Assembly (NCBI RefSeq): GCF_001635685.1
Contig: NZ_LWFF01000235.1
Span: 1-64,000 of the forward strand
Direction: 5' to 3'
DNA: 64,000 nucleotides
Origin: Erythrobacter sp. HI0063
GTDB taxonomy: Bacteria; Pseudomonadota; Alphaproteobacteria; Sphingomonadales; Sphingomonadaceae
Shown here: one piece after another, positions 8,672 to 18,441 of the stretch
Position numbering within the stretch: the stretch's first letter is position 1
How the letters are laid out: each line of letters begins with the position of its first letter
Made by a program: the position numbers and the translations under genes
Notes under the pieces: model-generated
Seen by the model: the letters and a program-made list of their open reading frames with translations, nothing else
The model's database searches: none
Told to the model about the DNA's origin: nothing

Positions 8672-9013
8672 TTTGGGTGGGAAGGTGTGTATCCCACCAT
8701 GTGAGAAGGTCAAGTGGTGCAGACAATGTCCGCATTTTGCGATGACGCTGGGCGATACTCGCTCGTCGATGAAGAAAATCTTTATGTGAAAATTCGGCAG
8801 CTTTGCGCCCTCAAATCCGCCATTCCCAACCGCCTTCGGCTCGACCTAGAAGCGGACATACGGTTGCGTGCAGCTGAAAATGGTGCCGAGGACCTAAGGT
8901 CACGCCGTTTATCGCACGGATCGCGCAATCCGGCTGGGATTTCAACAATTAGCGGGAGCGCGCGGCGCGGGTTTGGGTTGGGTTATCAGTATCAACTCAC
9001 GAGGAACTTCGAC

Positions 9014-9445
9014 ATGAGCACTACCACATTCAAAAGCCTAGTCGACACCACGATCGATTCTGTCGAGGGTTATCGCAAGGCGATCGAGAAGGCGAAAAGC
9101 CCGCATCTCAAAGAGGCACTTCAGCGGCGGCTCGCAGCGCGCGAAGCCACTCTGGAGACGCTGAACGGAGAACTGCGGCGACAGGGTGACGAGTTAGTCA
9201 CCAAGGGTACCGTGACCGGTGATCTTCACCGGCTTTGGACCGAGATCGCCGACCTGTTCGAGAGCGGTGACAAGGCTGCTGCCGAACGCGTCGAGGAAGG
9301 CGAGGATTACATCAAAGAGAAGTTCGAGAAAGCTCTGAAGGGCGACACGTTGACACCTGAAGAGCGTGCTGTGGTGCAGAGCAGCCTCAGCGAAATCGCC
9401 GAAGGCGAAGCTTTCGGCGATGTGATCGAGAAGGAATACGACTAA
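9014..9445 (+). CDS. PA2169-family four-helix-bundle protein (DUF2383)
   Basis: 143 residues starting MSTTTFKSLVDTTIDSVEG, with GAGGA eight bases upstream; the longer frame to 8714 crosses non-coding DNA. The SVEGYRKA and HRLWTEIADLFESGDKAAAERVEEGEDYIKEKFEKAL segments match the helical ferritin-like PA2169 family. Such proteins are often found with stress-response genes; their biochemical role is not established. Glu-rich helices could bind metal. First gene of the island's stress block, transcribed alone. Confidence 0.8.
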   Translation: MSTTTFKSLVDTTIDSVEGYRKAIEKAKSPHLKEALQRRLAAREATLETLNGELRRQGDELVTKGTVTGDLHRLWTEIADLFESGDKAAAERVEEGEDYIKEKFEKALKGDTLTPEERAVVQSSLSEIAEGEAFGDVIEKEYD

Positions 9446-9627
9446 CGCTTATTTTGGCGGTTCCGGGATGCGGGGGCATTGCTCCCGCATCCCATTATCG
9501 TGCGAGCTTGAAGCTCCAGCATGAGCTTCGATTCAGCAGATCCGACAAGGATTTACACACCAACTATTCGGCCCTTCGTGGACTGGCCCTTTTCCCAATC
9601 CGAGGGCCTATCAGGCAACGGCGTGCT

Positions 9628-10599
9628 TCATGCGATATCCAGCGTGATGTGACACTCCAGGCCTTCGGGCAGAAATCTTTGCGTCGTAGTTCCCTCTGCC
9701 GCGAGCGCTTCTGCAATAAGCATCGAGCCAAACCCGTCGCTGGTATCGGGATCGACGGGTGGTCCCCCATGTTCCTTCCAGAGTATATTCAGGGTTTCCG
9801 CATCGCGATCGACCCGGATCTCGATGCGCCCCTCATCGGCAGACAGGGCGCCATATTTCAGCGCGTTGGTGAGCAGCTCGTGGAAAACCAGGGCCAGGCC
9901 CTGGGCAGCCGAGGCAGACAACTCGGTTTCGTCTAAGACAATCAGGCCAATGCGTTCGCCGACGTCATCGAAGACTGACAATTCCTCCCGCAGAATGGTG
10001 CTGGGCTTCATCGCGCCGGCTGTCTCGCCAGCCAGCAGGTGATGGGTTCGTGCCAAGGCGCCGACCCTGCCCTCCAGGGCTTCTGCAAAAGCTGGAATGT
10101 CCTGCGCCCGCCGAGCCGATATCTTTACCATCGACCTGATGATTGCCAGCATATTGCGAACGCGATGGTTGAGTTCCTCGGTAATGAGCCGGAGCCTCGC
10201 CTCGCTTTGCTTGGATTCGGTTATGTCGACGACGTGACCGATCAGCTTTTCGACATCGCCTGCTGGATTTAGCAATGGGCGACCAGCGGCCCTGATCCAG
10301 CGGATCTGGCCGCTGGCGGTCCTGATCTGGCATTCGAACGACCATTCACGCTTCTCTGCGATGGTGGCCTTCTGCAGCTCATCTACCCTTTCCCGGTCGA
10401 TCTCCATGACATGCTGCAGGAATTGGTCATAGGTCCATTTCGGGAGCAGTTCGGGATAGCCGAAGATCTCGTCGTGCGTCCTGTTTCTAACGGCTTCACC
10501 CGATTGGAGATCGAGCTCCCAAATTCCGATGTGGCCGGCTTCGAGAACCAGGCGAAGATGGTCGGCACTTCGGTTCTCGAAGGGTAGGAGATCAGGCAT
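9628..10599 (-). CDS. PAS-containing HWE-family sensor histidine kinase
   Basis: 323 residues, no membrane segment. A PAS fold with a PAC tail (residues 10-130, ending LIGHVVDITESKQSEARL) is followed by ELNHRVRNMLAIIRSM, the H-box of HWE/HisKA_2 kinases. The HELLTNALKYGALS N-box and a short G-box (DGFGSMLIAEALA) complete the ATPase domain. HWE kinases are common in Alphaproteobacteria and often feed the PhyR/EcfG general stress response. No response regulator is adjacent, so its partner must lie elsewhere. Signal unknown; FMN binding by the PAS domain is not supported by an obvious GXNCRFLQ motif, so it is not a canonical LOV protein. Confidence 0.85.
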   Translation of the reverse strand: MPDLLPFENRSADHLRLVLEAGHIGIWELDLQSGEAVRNRTHDEIFGYPELLPKWTYDQFLQHVMEIDRERVDELQKATIAEKREWSFECQIRTASGQIRWIRAAGRPLLNPAGDVEKLIGHVVDITESKQSEARLRLITEELNHRVRNMLAIIRSMVKISARRAQDIPAFAEALEGRVGALARTHHLLAGETAGAMKPSTILREELSVFDDVGERIGLIVLDETELSASAAQGLALVFHELLTNALKYGALSADEGRIEIRVDRDAETLNILWKEHGGPPVDPDTSDGFGSMLIAEALAAEGTTTQRFLPEGLECHITLDIA

Positions 10600-10981
10600 T
10601 CGGATTGCTTATGCCGACAGTAGCCGGAAGTCATCAAGTTAAGCGCACCGATCACCAGAGGAGGACCGCAAGCACATCGTCTCGAAGGCCCCTCACAGAG
10701 GTCCACGCGCAGACATTGGCCGCGCTATCGAGTTGAATGTAGAAACAGGAAAGGATGGAGAGAAATTCCTTCGATCATTCCGACGCTCTGAAACCGCACT
10801 TCATCGATTTTGCGTGAAGGATCCGATCTTTCCGGGAACTTCTCGCATCAAAATGTCTTTCATAGTCAAGCAGTTGTCGCTGCCCATAACCATGGTGTTC
10901 TACCGCTCTCGGCCTTGAGCCCAGACGCGGAATGGATGTCAAAGAACCTTGCAAGATTGAAGATGAGGAAAGCGGCTTCCC
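10600..10981. other. intergenic region, no gene seen
   Basis: 382 bp between the divergent HWE kinase and a small gene. It is less GC-rich than the genes. A short frame at 10733-10918 has no family features and I reject it. Promoters for both flanking genes are expected here, but I could not place them. Confidence 0.4.
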
Positions 10982-11233
10982 ATGCCCAACTATGTCTTAC
11001 GATCGCTCGATGAGAACGCGAAGCCCGTATCGGAATCGACGTTCGAGTGCCTATCGATAGCCGGCGCGCTTGACCGGGCGCAGAAACTCGTCCGGGGCCA
11101 TCACGCTGATCTGTATCAGGACGGGCAACCCGTATGTTCGATGGAGCTTGTTACGGAAACAGGTGTCTGGCTTGTCGGCGGCCCTCGCCGGGGATGCTCG
11201 GAATCTACGCTCGACGAAAAGGCGGTGGCATAG
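10982..11233 (+). CDS. small DUF6894-like protein
   Basis: 83 residues (MPNYVLRSLDENAKPV). An AGGA site lies about a dozen bases upstream. The pattern of a short beta-rich N-terminus followed by a helix (CLSIAGALDRAQKLVRG) resembles the small cytoplasmic DUF6894-type proteins scattered in Alphaproteobacteria, but this is a weak match. Function unknown. It has no clear operon partner; the next gene starts 255 bp on. Confidence 0.5.
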   Translation: MPNYVLRSLDENAKPVSESTFECLSIAGALDRAQKLVRGHHADLYQDGQPVCSMELVTETGVWLVGGPRRGCSESTLDEKAVA

Positions 11234-11488
11234 CGTGACGCCATGTGGTCCCGCCGATCGCCTGGATGGTCCGCCCGATCGCTTGGCCGCAATCGTGTAT
11301 CTGCGTCCCCTCGACGTAGGTCGATTAGAACGCAGTTGGACGGTGGCAGTTCATGAATGCGTAAGTTCGGTTGAGGTCGCGCCCCTCCCCCATGCCGCCA
11401 TATCTTCGGGCAGGATTAGCAGGTGCTCCGGGTACCGATTGGCAAGCATGGCGGCGATTGCGGTCGGTCATTAGCGAATGAGGTGTGC

Positions 11489-11728
11489 GTGTTCACTCAG
11501 CTTAATCCCCCGCTGCCGGTTCTGATCATCGACAAGGGCGCAGGCCTGGCATTCGCAGTGATCGACTATGGAGCGGAGCATAATCTGATCTGGGTGACCG
11601 CGCTGGACGATACGGGCGAGATCTGGTGCGCGCCGAACCCGAAAGTCCGGATGCAGGCGAACTGGACGATGGGCCGGGAGAAGGACCGAAACTTGGAACC
11701 ACCCCTTACCCCGAGGTCTACGCAATGA
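11489..11728 (+). CDS. conserved small protein upstream of the GntA-like gene
   Basis: About 79 residues from a probable GTG start at 11489 (VFTQLNPPLPVLIIDKGAG), with GAGG just upstream; an in-frame GTG at 11483 is the alternative. The body (FAVIDYGAEHNLIWVTALDDTGEIWCAPNPKVR, given here only by its key IDYG, WVTALD and APNP elements) resembles a small conserved protein I have seen in sphingomonads without known function. Its stop overlaps the start of the GntA-like gene by four bases (ATGA), so it is the first gene of a coupled operon. Start uncertain. Confidence 0.55.
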   Translation: MFTQLNPPLPVLIIDKGAGLAFAVIDYGAEHNLIWVTALDDTGEIWCAPNPKVRMQANWTMGREKDRNLEPPLTPRSTQ

Positions 11729-12426
11729 ACCCTGGAGTGCTCGCTGTAGAAGAACCCATAGCCGAAGATATCGAGGCAAGGTTTCGTGCGCATATCTCGG
11801 ACACCAGCTTTCCCTGCGTGGGTGCAAAGTCGGCTCAGGCCCGCAACTTGCTCGAGGTCGTCGTCGCCTACGATATGCGTAGCGGCTGGGACGACCTGCG
11901 AATTCACGACAGCCTGCTGAAATGGGCCGACCGGTACCGCGAAGATCCCGAAGGGTTGCGCAGCATTGCGGTTGTTTTCCAGTATCCCGAAACCCTCTGC
12001 GAGGGCGAGTTCGAGAGGCTGCTGTGGGAGAGGCTGCAATCCTTTGCGGAAAAAGACAACTGGCTGGGCCAGCCCTATGACCCTTCTGTGAGTTCCAACC
12101 CCGCCGATCCGCATTTTTCGCTCAGCTTCGGAGGGGCGGCATATTTCGTCGTGGGCTTGCATCCGGCAGCATCGCGGCCGGCTCGCCGGTTCGCCTATCC
12201 CACCATGGTCTTCAATCTTCACGACCAGTTCGAGGCCTTGCGGACTGATGGCAGGTATGAACGGATGCGGGAAACCATTCTCGAGCGCGACCGTAAACTC
12301 GCAGGGGATATAAATCCCATGCTCGCCCGTCACGGGGAGAGCAGCGAAGCAAGGCAATATAGCGGGCGGCTGGTCACCGACGACTGGACCTGCCCGTTCA
12401 AGGATCCCCGTCAGGAGGAAAAATGA
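11725..12426 (+). CDS. GntA/YqcI-YcgG family heme-dependent N-hydroxylase homologue
   Basis: 233 residues from the ATG at 11725 (MNPGVLAVEEP), overlapping the previous stop by ATGA. FPCVGAKSA near the N-terminus and the C-terminal WTCPFKDPR are signature motifs of the YqcI/YcgG family. Members of this family include heme-dependent enzymes that N-hydroxylate guanidino groups of arginine-like substrates (DcsA in cycloserine and GntA in guanitoxin biosynthesis). The internal VGLHPAASRPARRF segment, with a conserved His, may be part of heme binding. It is translationally coupled to a DUF1989 protein, and together they suggest chemistry on a guanidino or urea-like compound. Substrate unknown. Confidence 0.75.
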   Translation: MNPGVLAVEEPIAEDIEARFRAHISDTSFPCVGAKSAQARNLLEVVVAYDMRSGWDDLRIHDSLLKWADRYREDPEGLRSIAVVFQYPETLCEGEFERLLWERLQSFAEKDNWLGQPYDPSVSSNPADPHFSLSFGGAAYFVVGLHPAASRPARRFAYPTMVFNLHDQFEALRTDGRYERMRETILERDRKLAGDINPMLARHGESSEARQYSGRLVTDDWTCPFKDPRQEEK

Positions 12427-13010
12427 ACCGCATCGAGCCTCGAACAGGGGTCGCTTTCGAATTGTCACGAGGTGACAGGCTGACGGTTCGCGATCCCGAT
12501 GGGGGGCAGGTTTCGGACCTGTTAGCCTACAATGCGTCCGATGTAGGTGAAACAATCTCCAATGGGCGGACCTTCGATTACGAGGAAACCATCCGCCTGG
12601 GAAAAGGTAATCGCCTCTGGTCCAACCGGTCGAACCCGATGCTGACAATCGTCGAGGATACGGTAGACCGACACGACTTTCTGCTGACGCCCTGTTCGGA
12701 GGACACATTCCGTCATTTCTATCCGGACAAGCCGCTCCATCGAGGCTGCTTCGGCAATCTCGCCGAAGCCCTTGCGCCCTATGGAATTTCGCCCGATGCG
12801 ATTCCGACCGCTTTCAATATCTTCATGAACGTGCCGGTCGATGGGGATCGCGGTACTCTGGCCGTCGAGCCGCCCGTCAGCAAAGCGGGCGATCGCATCG
12901 TCTTGCAGGCGGAGATGGACCTTGTGATCGGTTTGACCGCCTGTTCCGCCTATGCCTCCAATGGAGGCTCTTTCAAGCCGATCGACTACGAGATTTCCTC
13001 GGATGCCTGA
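12423..13010 (+). CDS. DUF1989 / urea-carboxylase-associated family protein
   Basis: 195 residues. DPDGGQVSDLLAYN near the N-terminus, a TPCSEDTF segment and the FNIFMNVPVD stretch are typical of the DUF1989 family, whose characterised members are subunits of carboxyguanidine deiminase (CgdAB, formerly urea carboxylase-associated proteins). The Cys of TPCS and the later VIGLTACSAYASNGG are candidates for the active site. Overlaps the GntA-like gene by ATGA and the YetF-like gene by eight bases. The coupling to an N-hydroxylase homologue points to metabolism of a guanidino compound, by inference. Confidence 0.75.
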   Translation: MNRIEPRTGVAFELSRGDRLTVRDPDGGQVSDLLAYNASDVGETISNGRTFDYEETIRLGKGNRLWSNRSNPMLTIVEDTVDRHDFLLTPCSEDTFRHFYPDKPLHRGCFGNLAEALAPYGISPDAIPTAFNIFMNVPVDGDRGTLAVEPPVSKAGDRIVLQAEMDLVIGLTACSAYASNGGSFKPIDYEISSDA

Positions 13011-13551
13011 AGCATTCAATATAACCTCCGACTGGCCGCGCATTGCCGAAATCGCCGGCAACGCCATCCTGTTCTACGTGATGATCATCGTGATGGTCCG
13101 CCTGGTCGGCAAGCGGACCACCAGTCAGCTGAACAATTTCGACTGGATCATTAACGTCACGGTTGGCAGCCTGGCTGCTAGCGGAATCCTTTTGAAGAAC
13201 GTCGCAACGCTTGACGCGCTTGTCGCGATTGCGGTGCTTGCGCTCTGTCAGTACGCAACGACCCGGTTGGTTTGGCACAGTCGACGGCTTGCCCATGTCG
13301 TCAAGGCAGAGCCAACATTGCTAACGCACAAAGGGAAGTTTCTCCGCGATGCAATGAAGCGAACACGGATTACGGAAGAGGAAATCAAGAGCGCATTACG
13401 TGAGCATGGCATCACCAAGAACGACGGAGCGAACTGGGTCGTCTTGGAAACCAATGGCAACCTCTCGGTGGTGCCGCGGCAGGAGATAAAGTGGGAAGAA
13501 GCTGAAACGCTTTCCGATGTGCGGGCGCCCAACCGTATGCCCGGAAGGTGA
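13003..13551 (+). CDS. YetF-like DUF421 membrane protein
   Basis: 182 residues from the ATG at 13003. Two or three N-terminal transmembrane helices (ILFYVMIIVMVRLVGKR) are followed by a cytoplasmic domain with LRDAMKRTRITEEEIKSALREHG and NGNLSVVPRQE, the DUF421 signature. YetF proteins are of unknown biochemical function but are frequent in stress-resistance islands. It overlaps the DUF1989 gene by eight bases, so the four genes 11489-13551 form one operon. Confidence 0.8.
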   Translation: MPEAFNITSDWPRIAEIAGNAILFYVMIIVMVRLVGKRTTSQLNNFDWIINVTVGSLAASGILLKNVATLDALVAIAVLALCQYATTRLVWHSRRLAHVVKAEPTLLTHKGKFLRDAMKRTRITEEEIKSALREHGITKNDGANWVVLETNGNLSVVPRQEIKWEEAETLSDVRAPNRMPGR

Positions 13552-13655
13552 CGCGTTCTACCCTATATAGGCGCGAAGACCGGTCGGCGACATTCAGTGT
13601 GCATCGATAACGCCATGGCCATTGATCGCGACAGCAGCTGTTCTATCTACCAATC

Positions 13656-14789
13656 ATGCGACCTGCGCTGGCGAACCCTGTTCAAATTTCCCGGATCTGG
13701 CTAGCTTCACTGATCGTCATGAACCTCTTGCTACTCGCCGCTGTTGCTTCCCTGTTTTTGACCCAGTCCAGCCCGGTCGCTGAAACGCGAACGGTCACGC
13801 CGAGGGGGGAACTCGGTGCAGACGAGCGCGCAACGATCGATCTGTTTCGCAACGCCCGCGCATCGGTGGTCTTCATTTCGACGCGGCAACGCGTCGCCGA
13901 TTTCTGGACCCGCAATGTCTATAGCGTTCCGCGAGGATCGGGATCGGGTCTCGTGTGGGACGAAGCCGGACATATCGTAACGAATTTTCACGTCATTGAG
14001 GGGGCGTCGGAGGCCCAGATCCAGCTCGCCGACGGGCGCCAGTTTCCCGCCCGCCTGGTCGGAATCAGCCCCCAGCATGACCTTGCCGTGCTGAAAATCG
14101 GAAAGGCGGGCTTCGCGGCCCCGGCGCGTGTTCCCATCGGCACAAACCACGATCTCCAGGTCGGGCAGAATGTGTTTGCCATCGGTAATCCGTTTGGCCT
14201 GGACTGGACCCTGACAAAGGGGATTGTGTCGGCGCTCGACCGTTCGCTCCCGAACGAAAACGGCCCGGATATTCGCCATCTGATCCAGACCGATGCGGCC
14301 ATCAATCCGGGCAATTCGGGTGGCCCGCTGCTGGATTCCGCGGGCAGACTGATTGGCATCAATACGGCAATCTACAGCCCCTCGGGTGCATCGGCCGGCA
14401 TTGGGTTCGCTGTGCCGGTCGATACAGTCATGCGTGTCGTACCACAGCTGATCGCCGAGGGGCGTTATACGCGTCCCACGCTGGGTATCGAAAGCGACGA
14501 CGAGATCAACGACCGCCTCAAACGGGCCTCCGGGATTGACGGCGTCTTCATCCTGCGCGTCGATCCCGGTTCGGCAGCAGACCGCGCCGGCATAATCCCG
14601 GCCCAGCGCACGAGACGGGGCGTGGCGCCAGGTGACATCGTCACCGCCATCAACGGAGTACCTGTGTCGCGCGTCGGTGATCTTCTGGCCCGCCTCGACG
14701 ACTATCGTGTGGGACAGACAGTTGTCCTTACGCTGGTGCGCGGCGAAGCGGAGCGAACCGCGAGACTCACGCTGGAAGCGGGAAGCTAG
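13656..14789 (+). CDS. HtrA/DegP-like periplasmic serine protease, one PDZ domain
   Basis: 377 residues. An N-terminal membrane anchor (WLASLIVMNLLLLAAVASLF) is followed by a trypsin-like domain with all three catalytic motifs: TNFHVIEG (His), QHDLAVLKI (Asp) and NPGNSGGPLLD (Ser). A single C-terminal PDZ domain begins near RPTLGIES and includes DGVFILRVDPGSAADRAGI. The single PDZ and the anchor make it DegS-like in layout. It should degrade or sense misfolded envelope proteins. It is convergent with hsp20 and groESL, part of a protein quality-control cluster. Confidence 0.9.
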   Translation: MRPALANPVQISRIWLASLIVMNLLLLAAVASLFLTQSSPVAETRTVTPRGELGADERATIDLFRNARASVVFISTRQRVADFWTRNVYSVPRGSGSGLVWDEAGHIVTNFHVIEGASEAQIQLADGRQFPARLVGISPQHDLAVLKIGKAGFAAPARVPIGTNHDLQVGQNVFAIGNPFGLDWTLTKGIVSALDRSLPNENGPDIRHLIQTDAAINPGNSGGPLLDSAGRLIGINTAIYSPSGASAGIGFAVPVDTVMRVVPQLIAEGRYTRPTLGIESDDEINDRLKRASGIDGVFILRVDPGSAADRAGIIPAQRTRRGVAPGDIVTAINGVPVSRVGDLLARLDDYRVGQTVVLTLVRGEAERTARLTLEAGS

Positions 14790-14905
14790 CGATCAGGATC
14801 TCACGCGCTTCGTTGTCGTCGGCAAGCAGCAAAGGCGGGCATTAGGCCGCTCTCGAACACGTGATTGGCTCTGCGGCTGGCCAAGGACCCGACTGACTCG
14901 CCAAA

Positions 14906-14937
14906 GGCGGGACGGATGCAGCCGCACCCGTCCCGCC
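14906..14937 (-). terminator. hairpin between htrA and hsp20
   Basis: Perfect 10-bp stem GGCGGGACGG/CCGTCCCGCC with a 12-base loop. Reading on the minus strand it is followed by TTT, so it most likely ends the hsp20 transcript; it may serve both convergent genes. Confidence 0.65.
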
Positions 14938-14960
14938 GAACGTCCGATACTGATTGAAGC

Positions 14961-15437
14961 TTAAGCCGCCTTCTGGTCGGTCAGCTGCGGCGCGTCATCA
15001 TTGTCGTGGCTGCCGCCTCCGATCTCGATCTTGCGAGGTTTCATCGCTTCGGGAACGACGCGCTCGAGCGAGATGCTGAGCAGGCCATTCTCATAGGAAG
15101 CCTCCTTCACCTCGACAAAATCGGCCAGCTGGAACCGACGTTCGAAGGCACGAGTGGCGATGCCTCGGTGAACGAATTCGACGCCGTCCTCGTCCTTCTC
15201 GTTCTTCTGCCCCGAGATGACGAGCTGGTTCTGCTGGGCCGTGATATCGATCTCGTCACGGGCAAATCCGGCCACCGCCAGAGTAATGCGGTAGCTATCG
15301 TCGCCGGTGCGAACGATATCGAAGGGTGGGAAGCTTTCCTGCGCATCGGTGCGGAAGCTGTTCTCGAGCGCGTCGAACAGGCGGTCAAATCCGACAGTCG
15401 AGCGTCGATACGGACTCAGGTCAAATGCAGTTCTCAT
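14961..15437 (-). CDS. Hsp20-family small heat-shock protein
   Basis: 158 residues starting MRTAFDLSPYRRSTVGFDRL, with GGAGGA before the ATG; the longer frame upstream has no ribosome site. The N-terminal RRSTVGFDRLFD and the alpha-crystallin domain (PFDIVRTGDDSYRITLAVAGF to ENGLLSISLERVVPEAMKPRKIEI) match IbpA-type proteins. The PRKIEI end supplies the I-x-I motif for oligomer contacts. It holds unfolded proteins in the cytoplasm for refolding by other chaperones. It sits just downstream of groESL on the same strand but has its own RpoH-like promoter and a terminator in between. Confidence 0.92.
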   Translation of the reverse strand: MRTAFDLSPYRRSTVGFDRLFDALENSFRTDAQESFPPFDIVRTGDDSYRITLAVAGFARDEIDITAQQNQLVISGQKNEKDEDGVEFVHRGIATRAFERRFQLADFVEVKEASYENGLLSISLERVVPEAMKPRKIEIGGGSHDNDDAPQLTDQKAA

Positions 15438-15542
15438 TTCCAAATCCTCCTTGTTGAGCAATCTGGGCGTGAGAGGCGCCGGACCGAAAGAGCCGGCGCC
15501 CTCTGTCCAACCGGACCCATTCTTGGCGTCCGGCACATCTAT

Positions 15543-15570
15543 AACTAGGAACGAGATCTCGAGTTTCAAG
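15543..15570 (-). promoter_or_regulatory. RpoH-like promoter of hsp20
   Basis: On the minus strand CTTGAA (15565-15570) is followed 16 bases later by CTAGTT (15543-15548). The same CTTGAA...CTAG pair occurs before groES. A palindrome CGAGATCTCG lies between the two boxes. Assignment to the heat-shock sigma factor is by motif and gene function only. Confidence 0.5.
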
Positions 15571-15611
15571 AATTTTTTGGTTTTTAAACCATGTTTTTCA
15601 GGTTGTTAATG

Positions 15612-15643
15612 CAAAACAGGCGCGCTCGGTGTGAGCGCGCCTG
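15612..15643 (-). terminator. groEL terminator
   Basis: Minus-strand hairpin with an 11-bp perfect stem CAGGCGCGCTC/GAGCGCGCCTG, five-base loop, followed by TTTTGC. It lies 27 bases after the groEL stop: a strong intrinsic terminator separating groESL from hsp20. Confidence 0.9.
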
Positions 15644-15669
15644 TCCGGCCTCCAGGAGAAAGAAGCGCC

Positions 15670-17346
<1,677 letters not shown>

Positions 17347-17661
17347 TTACGCCGCTCGCTTGAGTTCGGCGGTGGCTTCGATGATGCCGAGGATATCGCT
17401 CTCCTTCATGATGAGCAGATCCTCGCCCTCGATCCGCACCTCGGTGCCTGACCACTTGCCGAAAAGGATGCGGTCGCCAGCCTTGACTGCAAGTTCGACC
17501 GGCTTGCCGGCCTCGTCACGCGTACCGGGCCCCACGGCCACGATCTCGCCTTCCATTGGCTTTTCCTTGGCGGTGTCCGGGATGATGATGCCACCCGAGG
17601 TCTTCTCTTCGGCCTCGAGACGGCGAACCAGCACACGATCGTGCAAAGGTCGGAAATGCAT
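17347..17661 (-). CDS. groES: co-chaperonin GroES
   Basis: 104 residues starting [20 protein letters not shown]. The mobile loop region [18 protein letters not shown] and [14 protein letters not shown] identify GroES. It caps the GroEL ring. The operon order groES-groEL is normal. An RpoH-like promoter lies about 70-100 bp upstream; I see no CIRCE element, so HrcA control is unlikely. Confidence 0.95.
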   Translation of the reverse strand: MHFRPLHDRVLVRRLEAEEKTSGGIIIPDTAKEKPMEGEIVAVGPGTRDEAGKPVELAVKAGDRILFGKWSGTEVRIEGEDLLIMKESDILGIIEATAELKRAA

Positions 17662-17729
17662 GCATAACCTCCATTACAAAGCGATATGTCTAAAGGTGTC
17701 TCCCCCGCATTCGGCAGGAGACCTCGGCG

Positions 17730-17758
17730 ATCTAGTTTTGGCCAAAATCGGCTTCAAG
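17730..17758 (-). promoter_or_regulatory. RpoH-like promoter of groESL with internal palindrome
   Basis: Minus strand: CTTGAA (17753-17758), 17 bases, CTAGAT (17730-17735). Between them is the perfect 12-bp palindrome TTTTGGCCAAAA (17736-17747), a possible operator. The box pair is shared with hsp20; the palindrome sequence is not. Confidence 0.5.
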
Positions 17759-17921
17759 TGGTCCGCTGAAAATTTTTGACGCGCGTTTGCCAGCCCGCGC
17801 CAAATCGGGGTTTTGCCGCTCCTTATCAGGGGCTTGACGGGCCAGATCCGAGGTCCAAAATATTCTTGGCGGATCTTCCGCAGTGAGTGACGAGCGGCGA
17901 AGCGGAAAGGAGGATGACCCT

Positions 17922-18155
17922 ATGTCGCAACCATTCTCACGTTACCTGCACCCTTTCGATGAAGCGCACCACCCTTCGCCAGAACCGGAGGTTAAGCACG
18001 CGATTCTCGCGTCATGGGTCCGTAAATCCAACGCACTTGAGATCGGGTCTGCGGGCCGTCGCTTGCCCGAACCCGAGCGATCGGAAACTGCACGAGAACT
18101 CTTCCCGGCGAAAGGCTCGATCTACGGGACCCACGGGCGGAGACCTTCGCTATGA
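17922..18155 (+). CDS. small conserved alphaproteobacterial protein
   Basis: 77 residues starting MSQPFSRYLHPFDEAHHPSP, chosen because AAGGAGG lies eight bases upstream. The core EVKHAILASWVRKSNALE resembles a small protein widespread in Alphaproteobacteria (pattern EKRAILASWASDA...AVE) with no known function. Its stop overlaps the usg start by ATGA, so the two are co-translated. Divergent from groES. Confidence 0.65.
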   Translation: MSQPFSRYLHPFDEAHHPSPEPEVKHAILASWVRKSNALEIGSAGRRLPEPERSETARELFPAKGSIYGTHGRRPSL

Positions 18156-18421
18156 CCGACCGGGCGTTCCTGGTTCAGCTGGAGGGATACGGTTTGACTA
18201 CGGCTGAGATTTGTTACGCCATGCCGGATTATCCCGCCCTTCTCCAGATTTTCGCGTGGCAGGAGTACGACGCGGCACCTGATTTTCCTGTGCTCTTCGA
18301 TTTTCTTGATCATTGGCGGCGCGAGATAGATGCGGAAATCAGGGCAGTCCGTATCGCCCACGAAGGGATGATCCGGCCTGCGACTTGGCGGTCTGCAGAT
18401 GGTGTTATCTCATGGGAGTAG
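18152..18421 (+). CDS. Usg family protein
   Basis: 89 residues starting MTDRAFLVQLEGYGLTTAEI. GYGLTTAEICYAMPDYPALLQIF and WQEYDAAPDFPVL match the Usg family of Alphaproteobacteria, small soluble proteins of unknown function. Normal length. Coupled to the preceding small gene and convergent with the persulfide dioxygenase-like gene, which ends 21 bp away on the other strand. Confidence 0.8.
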   Translation: MTDRAFLVQLEGYGLTTAEICYAMPDYPALLQIFAWQEYDAAPDFPVLFDFLDHWRREIDAEIRAVRIAHEGMIRPATWRSADGVISWE

Positions 18422-18441
18422 GCGGCGGTTCGGAAACCCAT

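Larger units (their letters stand above)
8265..9013. other. island left junction, no gene seen
   Basis: About 750 bp without a convincing gene. It contains a degenerate copy of the island's integrase-side end (about 8472-8601), the 20-bp attachment repeat (8602-8621), a perfect 20-bp palindrome (8652-8671) and a GGTGGGA/TCCCACC hairpin near 8675-8698. Open frames crossing it (8261-8713 minus, 8451-8789 plus) run through these sites and have no family resemblance. Confidence 0.6.

Noticed and set aside
8261..8713. Minus-strand frame across the left att site
   Set aside because: Runs through the attachment repeat and palindrome, has no ribosome site worth noting and no family resemblance.
10733..10918. 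Short plus-strand frame downstream of the HWE kinase promoter region
   Set aside because: No ribosome site, no recognisable features.
11234..11488. Guanidine riboswitch upstream of the GntA-like operon
   Set aside because: No ykkC-type conserved core could be recognised.
17662..17921. CIRCE element upstream of groES
   Set aside because: No TTAGCACTC-N9-GAGTGCTAA-like sequence; only an RpoH-like promoter and a palindrome were found.
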